Part shown: piece after piece, positions 17,593 through 26,675 of the stretch | Layout of the letters: the number at the start of each line of letters is the position of its first letter | Position numbering within the stretch: the stretch's first letter is position 1 | Source: Balneolaceae bacterium | GTDB taxonomy: Bacteria; Bacteroidota; Rhodothermia; Balneolales; Balneolaceae | Reading direction: 5' to 3' | DNA: 64,000 nt | Assembly: GCA_020832285.1 (NCBI GenBank) | Contig: JAFIFB010000129.1 | Location: 101,487 to 165,486 of the forward strand | Program-made: the position numbers and the translations under genes | Notes under the pieces: generated by a model | What the model was told of the DNA's origin: nothing | Database searches by the model: none | The model's input: the letters and a program-made list of their open reading frames with translations, nothing else

Positions 17593-17922
17593 AAAATCCT
17601 TTTTTTTTCTGCTTGCTAGTTGATCTTTAGAATTGTGTTTTCTGATCCGGCCTCACTCTGAAATTCCGGGCCTGTAAGTTAACGTCTTTTTGAGTAAAAG
17701 TGCACAAGCGACAAGCGAGACGCTTATGCTATCTTTGTAATAAAAAGACTCGGTTATGTATTTCTTTTTATATAAAATGGATTAACTACAACACCATGTT
17801 GCCTTATGGTTTTGCAAAATGTTTGTTAAATTAAAGGTTTCCTGAAGAAATGAAATTTTTTAGGGAAAAAAGCATTCCCATAAACTTAAATAACGATTTT
17901 TAAAAGATTTAATATAAGAAAC
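17593..17922. other. Intergenic region before gatC, with an AGA-loop palindrome
   Basis: A divergent gap of 330 bases. It contains ACAAGCGAGACGCT (17711-17724), which recurs exactly at 55096-55109 and forms AAGCG-AGA-CGCTT at 17713-17725. The 120 bases before gatC are very AT-rich and probably hold its promoter. No gene is seen. Confidence 0.55.
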
Positions 17923-18213
17923 ATGTCAGTAACTAAAGAAGATGTCCACTACGTTGCGAACCTGGCACGCTTGCAGCTCAGCGATAAAGAGGCAGAAAGC
18001 CTGAAAAAAGATATGAACAAAATCCTTGGCTACATCGATACCCTGAACGAAGTTGATACCACAGGTGTGGAGCCGCTTGAGCATGTAACGGAAGTCACAG
18101 CATCTTCTTTCCGAAAAGATGACGCCAGAGAACCGGTCAGTCACGAAGACGCCCTGAAAAATGCCCCGGATGCCGATTCTGATTATTTCCGCGTTCCAAG
18201 AGTCATTGAATAA
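17923..18213 (+). CDS. gatC: Asp-tRNA(Asn)/Glu-tRNA(Gln) amidotransferase subunit C
   Basis: GatC stabilises the GatA-GatB complex, which converts Glu-tRNA(Gln) and Asp-tRNA(Asn) to the correct aminoacyl-tRNAs. The 96-aa protein shows the standard layout: VTKEDVHYVANLARLQLSD at the start, LGYIDTLNEVDTTGVEPLEH in the middle, and a C-terminal LKNAPDADSDYFRVPRVIE that wraps the partner. gatA and gatB are not in the window. The next gene (YfhO) begins 105 bp downstream. Confidence 0.95.
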   Translation: MSVTKEDVHYVANLARLQLSDKEAESLKKDMNKILGYIDTLNEVDTTGVEPLEHVTEVTASSFRKDDAREPVSHEDALKNAPDADSDYFRVPRVIE

Positions 18214-18318
18214 CAAATCCCTAATACGGAAAACTGAATGATGAACAGATTTTCAATATTCGTTATTCCAGTGTTCGAAATTCAGCATTCATCCATATTC
18301 ATCTGCTAAACTTATTCA

Positions 18319-20826
18319 ATGGCCGCCAAACGGAACAAAAAAAAACGGAAACAATCGCTCCCTCCACCTGACTTTTGGGAATCTCTCCCCGCCCGTAAGC
18401 AGCATATCTTTGCACTGCTTTTTTTGTTTATTCTTCCGCTCTTCCTTTATCACGCATCCATCATCGGCGGACAGCAGTACATGGGTCATGATGTCATTCA
18501 GTGGCGGGCGGGAGCCGAATCGCTCATCCAGCACCAGCAGGAGCACGACGAAACCGCTCACTGGGTAGCAAATATGTTTTCAGGAATGCCTGCCACTACC
18601 GTTTCGCATCCGCCCCAAATCAGCAATCTCGACAACACACTGCTTCGCTTTTTTCGATTTATCTATCCCGCTGCTGAAATGTGGATTTTGCTTGGTGGTG
18701 CCTATCTGATGTTTCTGCTTATGGGAGCACGGCCGCTATCAGCTGTGTTCGGAGCTATTATCATCGGTTTTACCACTTACATTCCCATTATCATAGGGGC
18801 GGGACATAACGCCAAATTCCTGGCTTATATTTACATTCCATGGCTCTACAACGGCTATTTTCTTCTCACGCGCACTCAACTGAACCGGTGGCTCGCCTTC
18901 TTTATATTCGGACTGGCTCTCACTCTGCATTTGCGTGCATACCATCCACAGGTTACCTACTTTTTCCTCTTTCCGCTCGGTACACTCTTTATTTATGACC
19001 TGGTGAAGGCGATCCGTTCTGGCGACTCCAAACCCTTCCTGGTGCATACCGGGTGGCTGATTGGAGCCGCTGTACTCGCAGTGCTGATCACCGTACAGCT
19101 CTACTGGAGTACGATGGAATATTCGCCTTTCAGCATGAGGGGCGGGTCGGAACTGGCCGGCACCGAAGGCCTTTCCCGTGATTATGCCTTCGCCTGGTCA
19201 CAGGGATGGGGTGAACTGCTCACCCTGCTGATACCGGGAGCGTACGGGGGATCAGAACTCTATTGGGGCCCAAAAACCTTCACCAGCGGTCCGCACTACT
19301 TTGGGGCTCTGGCTTTCCTCTTTTTTGTGATTGGTGTGATGAAATCGAAACACACTCTGAAATGGGTGTTCCTCGGCCCCGGAATTGCCACTCTCTTTTT
19401 CTCTTTGGGCGAACACTTCGGTGCGCTGAACAACCTGATGTTCGACTATTTTCCGCTGTTCGATAAATTCCGCGTACCTGAGATGTGGCTGATGATTACC
19501 CTCTTCTGTTTTACCATTCCTGCTGTTTTGGGCCTGGACTGGATGACCGACCAAATCAAATCTGTCAAAGCCAAAAAAGAGTGGCACAAACCTCTGTTGG
19601 TTGCAGCCGCATTTGCGTTGATGGCCGTATTTGCGGGGTATCAGCTGCTCTCGTTTGAAAAACCGGGTGAACGCCAGCAACTCGCCCAGCAGATCGCCCA
19701 GCAAAACAATGTTTCGGTTGACGATCCCCGCGTCTCTCAAACTGTTTCAAGGATTATTCATGGTGAACTGATTCCCGACCGCGAGGAACTCGCGTATGGA
19801 GATACCTTTCGTTTCGCAGCACTATTTCTGATTGGCATCGGGATTTTATGGGGCATGGGCATTCGAAAAATCCCGTTATCAGCTGGTGTGATTGCCTTCT
19901 GTATTATCCTCGCTTATGATCTGATCAGTGTAGACTCACGCTACCTGAGCGAACGATCGCTGGTGGATCAAAACCTGACAAGAGAGGATGTAATTGAACA
20001 GGAAAAACGTCCGATCGACCAGTTCATACAGGATAATATCCGGAATGAAGAGGGCTGGCCTTACCGTGTGTTACCCTTCCTCGATAATCCGTTCAACAAT
20101 GCGATACCGTCCTACTTTTATCCGACTGCCGGCGGATACTCCGGGGCCAAACTGGGTTACTACCAGGATCTGATTGACGAGGCGTTTGTTTCACCCGCTG
20201 CCGGTCTGAACAGCGGGCTTATGAATATGCTTAATGTGAAATTCATCACCGCCATCCAGCCGATCGGCATGGCCGGTTATGAAGTGGTTTATGAAGGCAG
20301 CGAGGGGTTTGTGCTCGAAAACGAAGAGGTATTGCCGAAAGCCTTTTTTGTTGATGAAGTTGAAATTCTGGATACCCAACCTGATGTATTAAGCCGAATT
20401 TCCGAAAATTTTGATCCGTCCGAAACAGCCTTTATTGCTGAAGAAAGAGCACTGCAGGTTCAGCCCGATACGGCAGCCACAGTGCATGTGACTGAATATA
20501 ACGCCAACCGAATCTCGCTAGATATCACACGCAGCGAACCCGGTTTTCTGGTGCTCAGTGAAATCTGGTATCCGCCAGGATGGACGGCCACTCTGAACGG
20601 TGAAGAGATCGATATCATCCGAACTAACTATGTACTGCGCGGTTTCCAAATCCCGGCTGGTGATCACACTCTTGAAATGGTGCTCGATCCGGTCTGGTAT
20701 TCAACCGGAAACCGACTCGCTTTCATCGGAACCATTCTTTTGTTTGGATCTGGAATTTTTGGCGGCTTCATCACCTGGAAACGGCGGAAAGAAAACGATG
20801 CTGAAGTACCGGAAAACGAAAGCTAA
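18319..20826 (+). CDS. YfhO-family polytopic membrane protein, 835 aa
   Basis: A large inner-membrane protein related to YfhO. A lysine-rich cytoplasmic start is followed by about a dozen membrane segments, first FALLFLFILPLFLYHASII, then a large periplasmic part with typical ends: NEEGWPYRVLPF, TAGGYSGAKLGYYQDL, and the C-terminal LSEIWYPPGWTATLNGEEI, which is characteristic of the family. In Firmicutes YfhO is linked to glycosylation of lipoteichoic acid; here it probably transfers or delivers a sugar to an envelope glycan. Its stop overlaps the next start (TAATG), so the two are translationally coupled. Confidence 0.88.
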   Translation: MAAKRNKKKRKQSLPPPDFWESLPARKQHIFALLFLFILPLFLYHASIIGGQQYMGHDVIQWRAGAESLIQHQQEHDETAHWVANMFSGMPATTVSHPPQISNLDNTLLRFFRFIYPAAEMWILLGGAYLMFLLMGARPLSAVFGAIIIGFTTYIPIIIGAGHNAKFLAYIYIPWLYNGYFLLTRTQLNRWLAFFIFGLALTLHLRAYHPQVTYFFLFPLGTLFIYDLVKAIRSGDSKPFLVHTGWLIGAAVLAVLITVQLYWSTMEYSPFSMRGGSELAGTEGLSRDYAFAWSQGWGELLTLLIPGAYGGSELYWGPKTFTSGPHYFGALAFLFFVIGVMKSKHTLKWVFLGPGIATLFFSLGEHFGALNNLMFDYFPLFDKFRVPEMWLMITLFCFTIPAVLGLDWMTDQIKSVKAKKEWHKPLLVAAAFALMAVFAGYQLLSFEKPGERQQLAQQIAQQNNVSVDDPRVSQTVSRIIHGELIPDREELAYGDTFRFAALFLIGIGILWGMGIRKIPLSAGVIAFCIILAYDLISVDSRYLSERSLVDQNLTREDVIEQEKRPIDQFIQDNIRNEEGWPYRVLPFLDNPFNNAIPSYFYPTAGGYSGAKLGYYQDLIDEAFVSPAAGLNSGLMNMLNVKFITAIQPIGMAGYEVVYEGSEGFVLENEEVLPKAFFVDEVEILDTQPDVLSRISENFDPSETAFIAEERALQVQPDTAATVHVTEYNANRISLDITRSEPGFLVLSEIWYPPGWTATLNGEEIDIIRTNYVLRGFQIPAGDHTLEMVLDPVWYSTGNRLAFIGTILLFGSGIFGGFITWKRRKENDAEVPENES

Positions 20827-21683
20827 TGCTGCAGAAGATTCTCCATAAACTGTTTTGGGGAGTATTCAGGCATCTGCTGACGGAGCGTCTGTACATCCAG
20901 GTGCGATACAGGCTCGAAAATGGATTCTTCCCGGATCTCGAAAACCCGGAACGCTTGTCCGAGAAAATCCAGTATCTCAAACTGCACGAACGTACTGACC
21001 TCAGGCGACGGGTGGCCGACCGGTTCAAAGTACGTAGCTACGTGAAAAAAAAGGCAGGTGCAAACTACCTGATCCCTCTCCTGGGCTGTTACGACCGGCT
21101 CACTTTAAAAGAGTGGGATCTCCTTCCGAAATCTTTTGTACTGAAAGCGACTCACGGTTCAGCGATGGTAAAGCTGGTACATGACAAATCGGACGAGTCC
21201 TTCGAAACGGTTCAGGCATTGACCGAAAAGTGGCTGAGTACCGATTATTCAAAAATTGGTAAAGAGTGGGTTTATGAAGGTATCCAACCTCAAATCATCG
21301 CTGAAAAACTCTTGTCCGATACCGTTGAATACAAATTCTTCTGTTTTCATGGTAAAGTGAAAGTCTTTTACCAATTTCTATATTCACCCGGCAAAACGGT
21401 GAGAAACTTTTTTGATGAAAACCTTAAGCAGCTCGACCTCTCATTCCGGATTCCGGAATATCAGAAAAAAAAACCGGCTGAAGTAAACCTGCCATCTCAT
21501 ATTGGTGATGCGATAACGGTTGCAGAAAAACTTTCGGCTGATTTCAATTTCATCCGCGTGGATCTCTACCTCACATCAGACCGCATCTATTTTGGTGAAC
21601 TGACAAACTTTCCCGGTAATGGTTTCAACCGATTTGTACCGGATGAGGTGGATAAGAGGTATGGGGAGTTGTTGAGGCTTTAA
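20826..21683 (+). CDS. TupA-like ATP-grasp protein, 285 aa
   Basis: This matches the TupA-like ATP-grasp family, which attaches amino acids or similar acids to polysaccharides; TupA was named for teichuronopeptide synthesis. Key segments are PERLSEKIQYLKLHERTD, LPKSFVLKATHGSAMVKLV, IIAEKLLSDTVEYKFFCF and FNFIRVDLYL, ending with ELTNFPGNGFNRF. There are no membrane segments. It begins one base inside the YfhO stop codon, so a linked role in modifying an envelope glycan is likely. It ends 24 bases from the converging glycosyltransferase gene. Confidence 0.8.
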   Translation: MLQKILHKLFWGVFRHLLTERLYIQVRYRLENGFFPDLENPERLSEKIQYLKLHERTDLRRRVADRFKVRSYVKKKAGANYLIPLLGCYDRLTLKEWDLLPKSFVLKATHGSAMVKLVHDKSDESFETVQALTEKWLSTDYSKIGKEWVYEGIQPQIIAEKLLSDTVEYKFFCFHGKVKVFYQFLYSPGKTVRNFFDENLKQLDLSFRIPEYQKKKPAEVNLPSHIGDAITVAEKLSADFNFIRVDLYLTSDRIYFGELTNFPGNGFNRFVPDEVDKRYGELLRL

Positions 21684-21707
21684 AGCATTTCCCTGCCTTC
21701 AAAAAAA

Positions 21708-22535
21708 TCAAATAAATAGCTTCCTTGTGATCTCTTTGACCATCAGGTGGGACGGCACCGAACGGAACATCTCAAGCCACGAAACCGGTTCACCTGCGGA
21801 CAGTTTGATCCGATATTTTTGATAGGTTCTTTGCTCTTGACTCATCCTGTGTTTATGCTTTTCAAAACATACCCGGTATCCTTCCACTTTTTTACCTGAT
21901 GTGGTAATGCTCTCTCGTTCCTCACTCATATTAACCACCTGAAGTGTGTGAGGAGCCGTTTTAACCGGACCAAAATCGTGAGCAAGGCGTATCCACAGAT
22001 CATAATCCTGTGCTGATGGAAGTAACTCATCATATCCGCCAACTTCCCGGATATATTTTTTTTTCGTGAGAATCTGGTTACCTACCTGGTTGTAGTAAAG
22101 CAGGTCCTGAAGCGTAATCACCGGTTTCTTTTTCCAGACAATCTCCTTTTCTCCGAATACCATCCGGTCATTCGAACAAACCCCACAGTATCCTTTATCA
22201 AACTCCTCCATCAGCCTCTCGATCCGTTTCGGCCGCCAGTAATCATCATCATCCAGCCCTGCAACAAATTCTCCTTTTGCGTGTTCAATTGCAATGTTCC
22301 GGCTTGCTGCTGCACCTTTTGGATCTTCATTTCGGATGATTTTGAAAGGATGCTCTTTCGCCAGGGCGGACAAAAGTTTCGGGGTTTCATCTTCCGAGGC
22401 ATCATCCACAACCACAATTTCAAGATTTCCCCAGGTCTGTTCCAGAATGGAGCGTATGGCACGTTCAAGAGTTCCGGTCCCTGCCCGGTTTCGCGTTGGG
22501 ATGTAGGCCGATACAAGTGGCTGCTGATTTGTCAA
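21708..22535 (-). CDS. Family 2 glycosyltransferase, 275 aa
   Basis: A GT-A fold transferase. VSAYIPTRNRAGTGTLERAI is the nucleotide-binding start, VVVDDASEDET and AGLDDDDYWRP carry the metal and donor acidic motifs, and SAQDYDLWIRL (the usual ED/QDYDLW motif) holds the catalytic base region. No membrane anchor is obvious. It probably adds one sugar to a surface glycan made by this locus. It is divergent from the next GT2 gene. Confidence 0.88.
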   Translation of the reverse strand: MTNQQPLVSAYIPTRNRAGTGTLERAIRSILEQTWGNLEIVVVDDASEDETPKLLSALAKEHPFKIIRNEDPKGAAASRNIAIEHAKGEFVAGLDDDDYWRPKRIERLMEEFDKGYCGVCSNDRMVFGEKEIVWKKKPVITLQDLLYYNQVGNQILTKKKYIREVGGYDELLPSAQDYDLWIRLAHDFGPVKTAPHTLQVVNMSEERESITTSGKKVEGYRVCFEKHKHRMSQEQRTYQKYRIKLSAGEPVSWLEMFRSVPSHLMVKEITRKLFI

Positions 22536-22671
22536 AATTCTTGTTTTAGCTATTGTTTATATTGCTGCGCGGATTGAATGCTTCCGTAGTAAAAACTGAA
22601 GCCACCCAGATTATCTGATATTTATCAACTCAAAATCATATTAAAAATGATTATCCTGTGATTCAAAATTT

Positions 22672-23607
22672 ATGCAAAGCAAACCACGAATAACAATCGC
22701 AATCTGTACCTATAACAGGGCAGGTTATTTGAAAGATACCCTCGATGATCTTGCTGCCCAGACGGCGTCTCCCGGAGAGTTCGAAATTCTCGTGGTTAAC
22801 AATAATAGCCGTGACGGAACCGACACGGTTTGCGAAATTTTCTCCCGCACAAATCCGGAATTCAGCTTTCGCTGGGTGGATGAAAAAAATCAGGGACTAT
22901 CCTATGCCAGAAACCGGGCGGCAAGGGAAGCACTCTCTTCGGTCATTATTTACATTGATGATGATGTTCACCTGCCGGAAACCTTTGTCCAAACTGCACT
23001 GGAATATATAGAAAAACGTTCCTCTACAATGTGTGCGGGCGGGCGTATTTTTGTTTCCTTTGATGATAAAGAAGCTCACCCCGACTGGATTCCCGCAGAA
23101 TTGATGCCGATGTTCGGGCTGCACGATCTTGGGAAAAATGATCAGATCTATCTGCCAAATAATTTCCCAAGAGGCGGCAATATGATGATCCGAAAGACCG
23201 TATTCGATGCCTTCGGGTACTTCGACACACAGCTGGGCCGTACAGGGGAAAAACTGCTTGGAAGTGAAGAAAAAGCTTTCTTTGAAAGAATCCGGAAAAA
23301 CGGTGTTGAGCTGCACTATTGGGCCGGCCTGGAACTCACACACAGGATTGGCAGCTCCCGCCTCGAAGATGAATATCTGCGAAAACAATCGGTGGGTATC
23401 GGACAAAGTGAACGGCTTCGCGTGGAATCGTCATACAAACAAAAAACCAAAAAATTTGGCAGTGAATTAATCAAACTGGCCGGAAGTCTCTTTCTTTCAA
23501 TCGGTTACCTGGCGCGAGGTAAAACCAAAGCCGCAGGTTTTATCATACGTTTTCGTTTCTGGGTACTCAGGGGTTTTTTACTGGGTGCCTCAAAAAATAA
23601 TGACTAA
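22672..23607 (+). CDS. Family 2 glycosyltransferase, 311 aa
   Basis: Another GT-A enzyme: ITIAICTYNRAGYLKDTLDD, then ILVVNNNSRDGT and IYIDDDVHLPE (DxD), with GSEEKAFFERIRKNG as the catalytic-base region. The C-terminal 50 residues are basic and hydrophobic (LIKLAGSLFLSIGYLARGK), suggesting a peripheral or single membrane contact. Such N-terminal motifs are common in O-antigen and exopolysaccharide gene sets. The donor and acceptor sugars are unknown. Confidence 0.87.
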   Translation: MQSKPRITIAICTYNRAGYLKDTLDDLAAQTASPGEFEILVVNNNSRDGTDTVCEIFSRTNPEFSFRWVDEKNQGLSYARNRAAREALSSVIIYIDDDVHLPETFVQTALEYIEKRSSTMCAGGRIFVSFDDKEAHPDWIPAELMPMFGLHDLGKNDQIYLPNNFPRGGNMMIRKTVFDAFGYFDTQLGRTGEKLLGSEEKAFFERIRKNGVELHYWAGLELTHRIGSSRLEDEYLRKQSVGIGQSERLRVESSYKQKTKKFGSELIKLAGSLFLSIGYLARGKTKAAGFIIRFRFWVLRGFLLGASKNND

Positions 23608-24120
23608 AAATAAAACAGAGTTTCCGGATTCTCAGAAGGACCGGGGCATACTATTCGGCAAAATAGCTCCCGCACTGCGCACAAACTGATGCTGTATAAA
23701 TAATCATAACAATCTGCAATTGAATATCTCAAGAGAAGTCACCCCGAAATTTTAGATAAATACCAAATAAGATAAGTGAAAATCTTTTGAAATATATTAT
23801 ACCCGGCCTTGAATCAGTTGGCGGGAACAGGGTATTTTCAGCGACGCTTTGGCAGCATTTTATACCGGCCGGATCTTTGATTACTATCAATAAACTTGAT
23901 GGACCATTAAAATGGTGCCGCGTCGATGAAAAGCCCGCCGACAAGTGATTCACAGCCTTTTTTTGGTTCTTTTGCATCAAGGCAAAAGAACAAACAAACT
24001 CGAAAAGGACATGTTTAAAACATGGGGAAACTTATGAATATCTTCACAGCGGTTGCATTCCCTCCCCGAAACCACCTACATTAACCCAATCAACAGAAAT
24101 CAAACAACCAGGTCTCGGAA
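23608..24120. other. Intergenic region with a strong hairpin
   Basis: These 513 bases lie between two plus-strand genes. I see no gene. A perfect 10-bp hairpin is at 23966-23991. A small inverted match (CCGGCCGG, about 23873-23880) and AT-rich segments make up the rest. Confidence 0.5.
23966..23991. repeat. Perfect 10-bp hairpin GTTCTTTTGC / GCAAAAGAAC
   Basis: The arms (23966-23975 and 23982-23991) pair perfectly around ATCAAG. A T-run precedes it and no T-run follows, so it does not look like a plus-strand terminator; on the minus strand A/T-rich sequence follows. Similar phrases occur between genes in other FCB genomes as far as I recall. Confidence 0.6.
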
Positions 24121-25599
24121 TTGGGTATCATTGTCCGCCAAAGCGTTTCTAACACCATTATTTCCTACATCGGAATAAGCCTGGGGTTTGTACTTACCAT
24201 TTTACTCTATCCGCATATTCTCACTCCAGGAGAGTATGGACTCACACGTGTTTTAATTTCCGCTTCCTACATCTGCTCCTTTTTTGCCCATCTTGGCTTC
24301 CACAATGTGATTATCCGCTACTTTCCCTTTTTTAAAAAGGCCGCACCCGACAATCACGGGTTTCTGTTTTGGACGCTCGTGATTCCCGCTATTGGTTTCC
24401 TCCTATTTATAGTTCTGTTTTTTATAGGCAGAGATTCCCTGATTGCTTTCTATTCTGAACGATCACCACTTTTTACGCACTACTATCTATGGGTGATACC
24501 GATCACACTTTTCCTGGTCTATTTTGAAGTACTCAATAACTACCTGCGTTCTCTGCGTGATTCAGTTTCGGGTATGATTGCCTATGAAATAGTGCAGCGT
24601 CTCACAGCCATCACCGGACTCGGCCTTTACTTTTTTGAATGGATCAGCTTTCCTGCTTTCATCGCCTTTTTTGCCTGCAGTTACGCATTTCTGCCACTGT
24701 TGATGGCCGTTCAGATCTGCCGAAAAAAAGCGTTTAGTTTGAGACCCAACTTCGGTATTATCCGGAAATCCCTGGTAAAAGGCATAGCAAATTACGGCCT
24801 CTATTCACTCATGGGTGGCCTCACGACAATCATCGTATGGAATGTGGACATCATCATGCTGGGTGCACTGGCCGGCCTCGAACAGACCGGAATCTATGCG
24901 ATAGCGTTTTATATCGCATCGGTGATTGCCATTCCTCAGCGTGCCATCGACCGGATTGCAGCACCCCTTATCTCCAGCTTCATCAAAAATAAAGAGTGGG
25001 ACGAAGTAGGTACCATATACCGAAAAACATCCATCAACCAACTGATTCCCGGCCTGCTTATTTTCGGGCTGATCTGGATCCACCTCGATTCTCTCTACCT
25101 CATAATGCCCGAGGTTTATTCCGCTGGAAAATGGGTGGTATTTATCATCGGACTGGGCAAACTGTTCGAAGTGGTAACCGGTGCCAACGGAACCATTCTG
25201 CTCAACTCAAAACATTACCGGGTCAGTTTTTACACCAACCTGTTTTTAGTGGTTATCACCATCGCAGCCAATTACCTGCTCATTCCCGTTTATGGCATTG
25301 AAGGGGCTGCGATCGCATCAGCCCTGGCAATCGTTATATTTAACAGCATAAAATATCTCTTTATCCTGATCCGGCTCCGGCTTCAGCCATTTACGACAGC
25401 TACGTTTTGGGTGACCATATTGGGTTTTTTCTCCCTCTACCTCTGCTATTCTGTAATCGATTTTCAATCAATCTGGCTGAATATCCCATTGAAAACACTT
25501 TTATTTTTGATTTTCTACTTTTTACCGGTGGTTTACTTGAATGTTTCGCCGGACTTGAATAACCTGTTGAGTACCATTGTGAAAAAGATCACTCCATGA
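24121..25599 (+). CDS. Polysaccharide flippase (Wzx/MATE-like), 492 aa
   Basis: A 12-14 TM oligosaccharide-lipid flippase of the MOP superfamily. It starts at TTG 24121 (read as Met), with VRQSVSNTIISYIGISLGFV and LTPGEYGLTRVLIS near the N-terminus, and IPQRAIDRIAAPLISSFIKN in the middle, all typical of Wzx-like proteins. It probably moves lipid-linked glycan units across the inner membrane for the surrounding glycosyltransferases. Its stop overlaps the start of the quinone oxidoreductase gene (ATGA), although the two have no obvious functional link. Confidence 0.88.
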   Translation: MGIIVRQSVSNTIISYIGISLGFVLTILLYPHILTPGEYGLTRVLISASYICSFFAHLGFHNVIIRYFPFFKKAAPDNHGFLFWTLVIPAIGFLLFIVLFFIGRDSLIAFYSERSPLFTHYYLWVIPITLFLVYFEVLNNYLRSLRDSVSGMIAYEIVQRLTAITGLGLYFFEWISFPAFIAFFACSYAFLPLLMAVQICRKKAFSLRPNFGIIRKSLVKGIANYGLYSLMGGLTTIIVWNVDIIMLGALAGLEQTGIYAIAFYIASVIAIPQRAIDRIAAPLISSFIKNKEWDEVGTIYRKTSINQLIPGLLIFGLIWIHLDSLYLIMPEVYSAGKWVVFIIGLGKLFEVVTGANGTILLNSKHYRVSFYTNLFLVVITIAANYLLIPVYGIEGAAIASALAIVIFNSIKYLFILIRLRLQPFTTATFWVTILGFFSLYLCYSVIDFQSIWLNIPLKTLLFLIFYFLPVVYLNVSPDLNNLLSTIVKKITP

Positions 25600-26582
25600 A
25601 AGCATTACTGATTGACGACAATGCTGAAACCCCGTCGATGAAAATCGGCGAATTTCCTACACCGGAACCGGGAAAAAACGAATTGTTCGTAAAAATTGAA
25701 GCCACAGCACTCAACCGGGCCGACCTGTTGCAGAAAGTGGGTAAATACCCCCCTCCGAAAGATGCCTCGCCGATTCTCGGGCTTGAGATGGCCGGTACTG
25801 TTGAGGCCATCGGCGAAGGAGTTAGCGCCTACAAAAAAGGTGATCGTGTATTTGGATTGCTTCCCGGCGGAGGATATGCCTCGTACTGTACCATTCACGA
25901 AGCCCTTGCCATGCCTGTTCCCTTTCATTTTTCTTTTGAGGAAGCGGCGGCTCTGCCCGAAGTTTTTTTAACGGCGTATCAGGCGGTGATTTGGCTGGGA
26001 GAGCTGAAAAAAGGTGAAACGATTCTTATCCACGCTGGAGCGAGCGGAGTTGGAACGGCTGCTGTTCAGATAGCAAAACAGCTCAGGCAGGCCAGAGTTG
26101 TTACCACTGCCGGCACCGAAGAGAAGTGCAGTCTGACCGCATCGCTCGGGTCAGACCTCTGCATGAATTACAAAGAAGAAAACTACTCAGATTCACTCAC
26201 TGAAACTTTCGGCAAAAAAAGCGTGGATGTGATACTGGATTTTGTGGGCTCGCCTTACTGGGAAAAAAATATCAATGTTCTGGCAATGGACGGGCGGCTG
26301 GTTTACCTGGCTATGCTTGGCGGAGCGACCGTCGAAAACATGAACCTTGTTCCTATCCTGAGAAAACGTCTTACCATTCGCGGTTCAACGCTGCGAAACC
26401 GGTCTCTTGAGTATAAAATTAAACTCACCAAAGAGTTCCGCGAACAAACCGCCAATCTTTTTGCTCAAAAACAACTAAAACCTGTCATAGACTCCGTTTT
26501 TAACTGGAATGATGTGAATGAAGCTCATGCTAAAATGGAAAACAATCTCAACGCCGGAAAGATAATACTCACGGGGATGTAG
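25596..26582 (+). CDS. NAD(P)H:quinone oxidoreductase, zinc-free MDR (PIG3-like), 328 aa
   Basis: A medium-chain dehydrogenase/reductase without catalytic zinc. It shows ALNRADLLQKVGKYPPPKDASPILGLEMAG (PIG3/QorA type), the cofactor loop ILIHAGASGVGTAAVQIAK, and the C-terminal NLNAGKIILTG. Relatives reduce quinones with NADPH. It starts at ATG 25596, overlapping the flippase stop by four bases, so both are probably on one mRNA. Confidence 0.9.
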   Translation: MKALLIDDNAETPSMKIGEFPTPEPGKNELFVKIEATALNRADLLQKVGKYPPPKDASPILGLEMAGTVEAIGEGVSAYKKGDRVFGLLPGGGYASYCTIHEALAMPVPFHFSFEEAAALPEVFLTAYQAVIWLGELKKGETILIHAGASGVGTAAVQIAKQLRQARVVTTAGTEEKCSLTASLGSDLCMNYKEENYSDSLTETFGKKSVDVILDFVGSPYWEKNINVLAMDGRLVYLAMLGGATVENMNLVPILRKRLTIRGSTLRNRSLEYKIKLTKEFREQTANLFAQKQLKPVIDSVFNWNDVNEAHAKMENNLNAGKIILTGM

Positions 26583-26635
26583 TGTTTTGATGACAACGAA
26601 ATCAGAGAGACCTCCAACCCGAATTTTTTACCGAG

Positions 26636-26652
26636 AAATTTGGTTGTGGGCA
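26636..26652 (+). repeat. 17-base repeat shared with position 1588
   Basis: AGAAATTTGGTTGTGGG lies here and at 1588-1604, both times in non-coding sequence followed by two to three divergent bases. With only two copies in the window the origin is unclear; it may be part of a larger family of decayed elements. Confidence 0.5.
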
Positions 26653-26675
26653 AGGCATCTCGGAAATATTAAAAA

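Noticed and set aside
21465..21473. A9 run in the ATP-grasp gene and A9 in the YfhO gene as phase switches
   Set aside because: Runs of A encode Lys-Lys-Lys in charged segments and are common in this AT-leaning genome, unlike the nine-G tract in pseB.
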